Below, in pieces: positions 4,725-5,525 of a stretch of DNA of 5,525 bases (its first letter is position 1; each line of letters starts with the position of its first letter). The position numbers and the translations under genes were made by a program. Below the pieces are notes generated by a model. The model was not told where the DNA came from. It saw nothing but the letters and a program-made list of their open reading frames with translations, and ran no database searches. Source of the DNA: a bacterium UBP6_UBA1196. Lineage in GTDB: Bacteria > UBP6 > UBA1177. The stretch lies in contig DBYC01000065.1 of NCBI GenBank assembly GCA_002310035.1, forward strand, positions 23,571 to 29,095, given 5' to 3'.

Positions 4725-5525
4725 TTATCTTCTTTTCATAATCGCGACGACTATGAAAACGAGGAAGGTGAGGACAACGATGATGACGGGAATAACCATC
4801 GACATGCCTGACGAGGAAACTTTTACTTCGTCCCACATGTCATTGAGGCGGCGCATCTGCTCGTCGTCGAAGTGTTTCATGATGGCGCAGCGTGCAACGA
4901 TGTCTTCGGTCGGATACTGGGTCGAGCACTGTCTTCCGATAACGTCAGTGATGACTGTGAAATCGGCTTTTTCTTCAGCCGCGTCTGTGGTTTTGTTCGC
5001 AAAGAAGTAGTTGAGGTCGTTCTTGTAAAGGGTTACGTTCTCTTCTTTGTGCATTCCGGTTACGTTGTCGTCCTTGTCGTAGTCGGGGTAGAGGAAGTTG
5101 TATGTGCCGTCAGCGTTTTTGAATTTGTTGAGTTCTTCTTCGCTGAGTTCTCCTACATATTTGTCGCAGTAGTATTTGCCGCTTTCTTTGTCGAGGAAGG
5201 GTTTTGCTTCTTCTTCCTCTTCTTCGCCTTCGGCTTTTTCTGCTGCTTCGCCTTCTTTAGGAGCTTCGCATTCGACCATGACGTAGGTTCCGTAGTTGTC
5301 TACGCAGTTTTCAAACATCTCGTTGCCTGCGATTACGCTGGTGTAGCCGATGAAATCCATGTTGGCTTTTGCGTTTTCCGGCTGCGAGAGGAAGTTGAGG
5401 AACTCCTGTGCAAGGGGAACGTTAGCGCCTTTGGGCATTACCCAGCCGTCAAACCAGATGTTGCTGCCTTCTTCGGGAACTGCGTAGTAAAGTTCCGCGC
5501 CGTTTTCGTCTTCGTCAGCGGTGTC
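4725..5525 (-). CDS. potD: PotD-like polyamine-binding protein with acidic insert and C-terminal anchor (5' end missing)
   Basis: This is the substrate-binding component of a putative spermidine/putrescine ABC importer. The frame is open to the right edge and ends at TAA 4727-4725, so 266 C-terminal residues are visible. The family signature YAVPEEGSNIWFDGWVMPKG (visible residues 14-33) is followed by LAQEFLNFLSQPENA and IGYTSV, as in PotD. The normal end, YPTEDIVARCAIMKHF through LNDMWDEVKV, is also present. Between them, at about visible residues 75-200, lies an unusually large insertion of roughly 120 residues that begins with a Glu-rich low-complexity run including EEEEEE. The protein ends in a hydrophobic segment (about visible residues 241-263) and KRR, a C-terminal membrane anchor in place of the usual free or lipid-anchored form. 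potD is often last in potABCD operons, so the other subunits are expected beyond the right edge. Confidence 0.85.
   Translation of the reverse strand, partial: DTADEDENGAELYYAVPEEGSNIWFDGWVMPKGANVPLAQEFLNFLSQPENAKANMDFIGYTSVIAGNEMFENCVDNYGTYVMVECEAPKEGEAAEKAEGEEEEEEAKPFLDKESGKYYCDKYVGELSEEELNKFKNADGTYNFLYPDYDKDDNVTGMHKEENVTLYKNDLNYFFANKTTDAAEEKADFTVITDVIGRQCSTQYPTEDIVARCAIMKHFDDEQMRRLNDMWDEVKVSSSGMSMVIPVIIVVLTFLVFIVVAIMKRR

Overview
The window reads as chromosomal DNA of a Gram-negative (diderm), probably uncultured bacterium. It carries a signal-peptide protein whose C-terminal half looks like an outer-membrane beta-barrel ending in phenylalanine, a lipobox lipoprotein, and subunits of two inner-membrane ABC importers. 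The MalF-like permease and the CsgG/TolB-like domain resemble, from memory, deltaproteobacterial/myxococcal proteins. That is an impression, not a search result, and I do not name a genus.

Layout. Bases 1-792 (+): C-terminal part of a MalF-type maltose/oligosaccharide ABC permease, open at the left edge. Bases 800-1199 (-): a decayed gene remnant, with no start codon and one apparent frameshift, converging on malF; one small hairpin contains both stop codons. Bases 1200-1333: a cluster of inverted repeats of REP-like type. Bases 1334-2731 (-): a 465-residue exported protein with a CsgG/TolB-N-like domain, two exact-period 37-residue cysteine-containing repeats and a beta-barrel-like C-terminus. 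Bases 2732-3102: a divergent intergenic region with a 5' leader of degenerate 9-bp repeats, an extended -10 promoter for the minus-strand gene, a TTGCG pentanucleotide microsatellite touching the -35 position, a GC-rich inverted repeat and a sigma70-like promoter for the plus-strand gene. Bases 3103-3879 (+): a metallo-beta-lactamase-fold lipoprotein (UlaG-like). Bases 3981-4556 (+): a CI/LexA-type XRE-S24 regulator with its own promoter, a 14-bp palindrome near the predicted transcription start, and a strong terminator. Bases 4725-5525 (-): C-terminal part of a PotD-like polyamine-binding protein with a large acidic insertion and a C-terminal membrane anchor, open at the right edge.

How the genes relate. 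The two ABC fragments are the ends of neighbouring operons (sugar uptake on the left, polyamine uptake on the right). The genes between them are mostly single transcription units. No phage, CRISPR, tRNA, rRNA or intact transposon is visible. The most interesting parts are the three-part surface protein with a microsatellite at its promoter, the regulator with a missing S24 serine and a candidate autoregulatory palindrome, and the membrane-anchored PotD variant.
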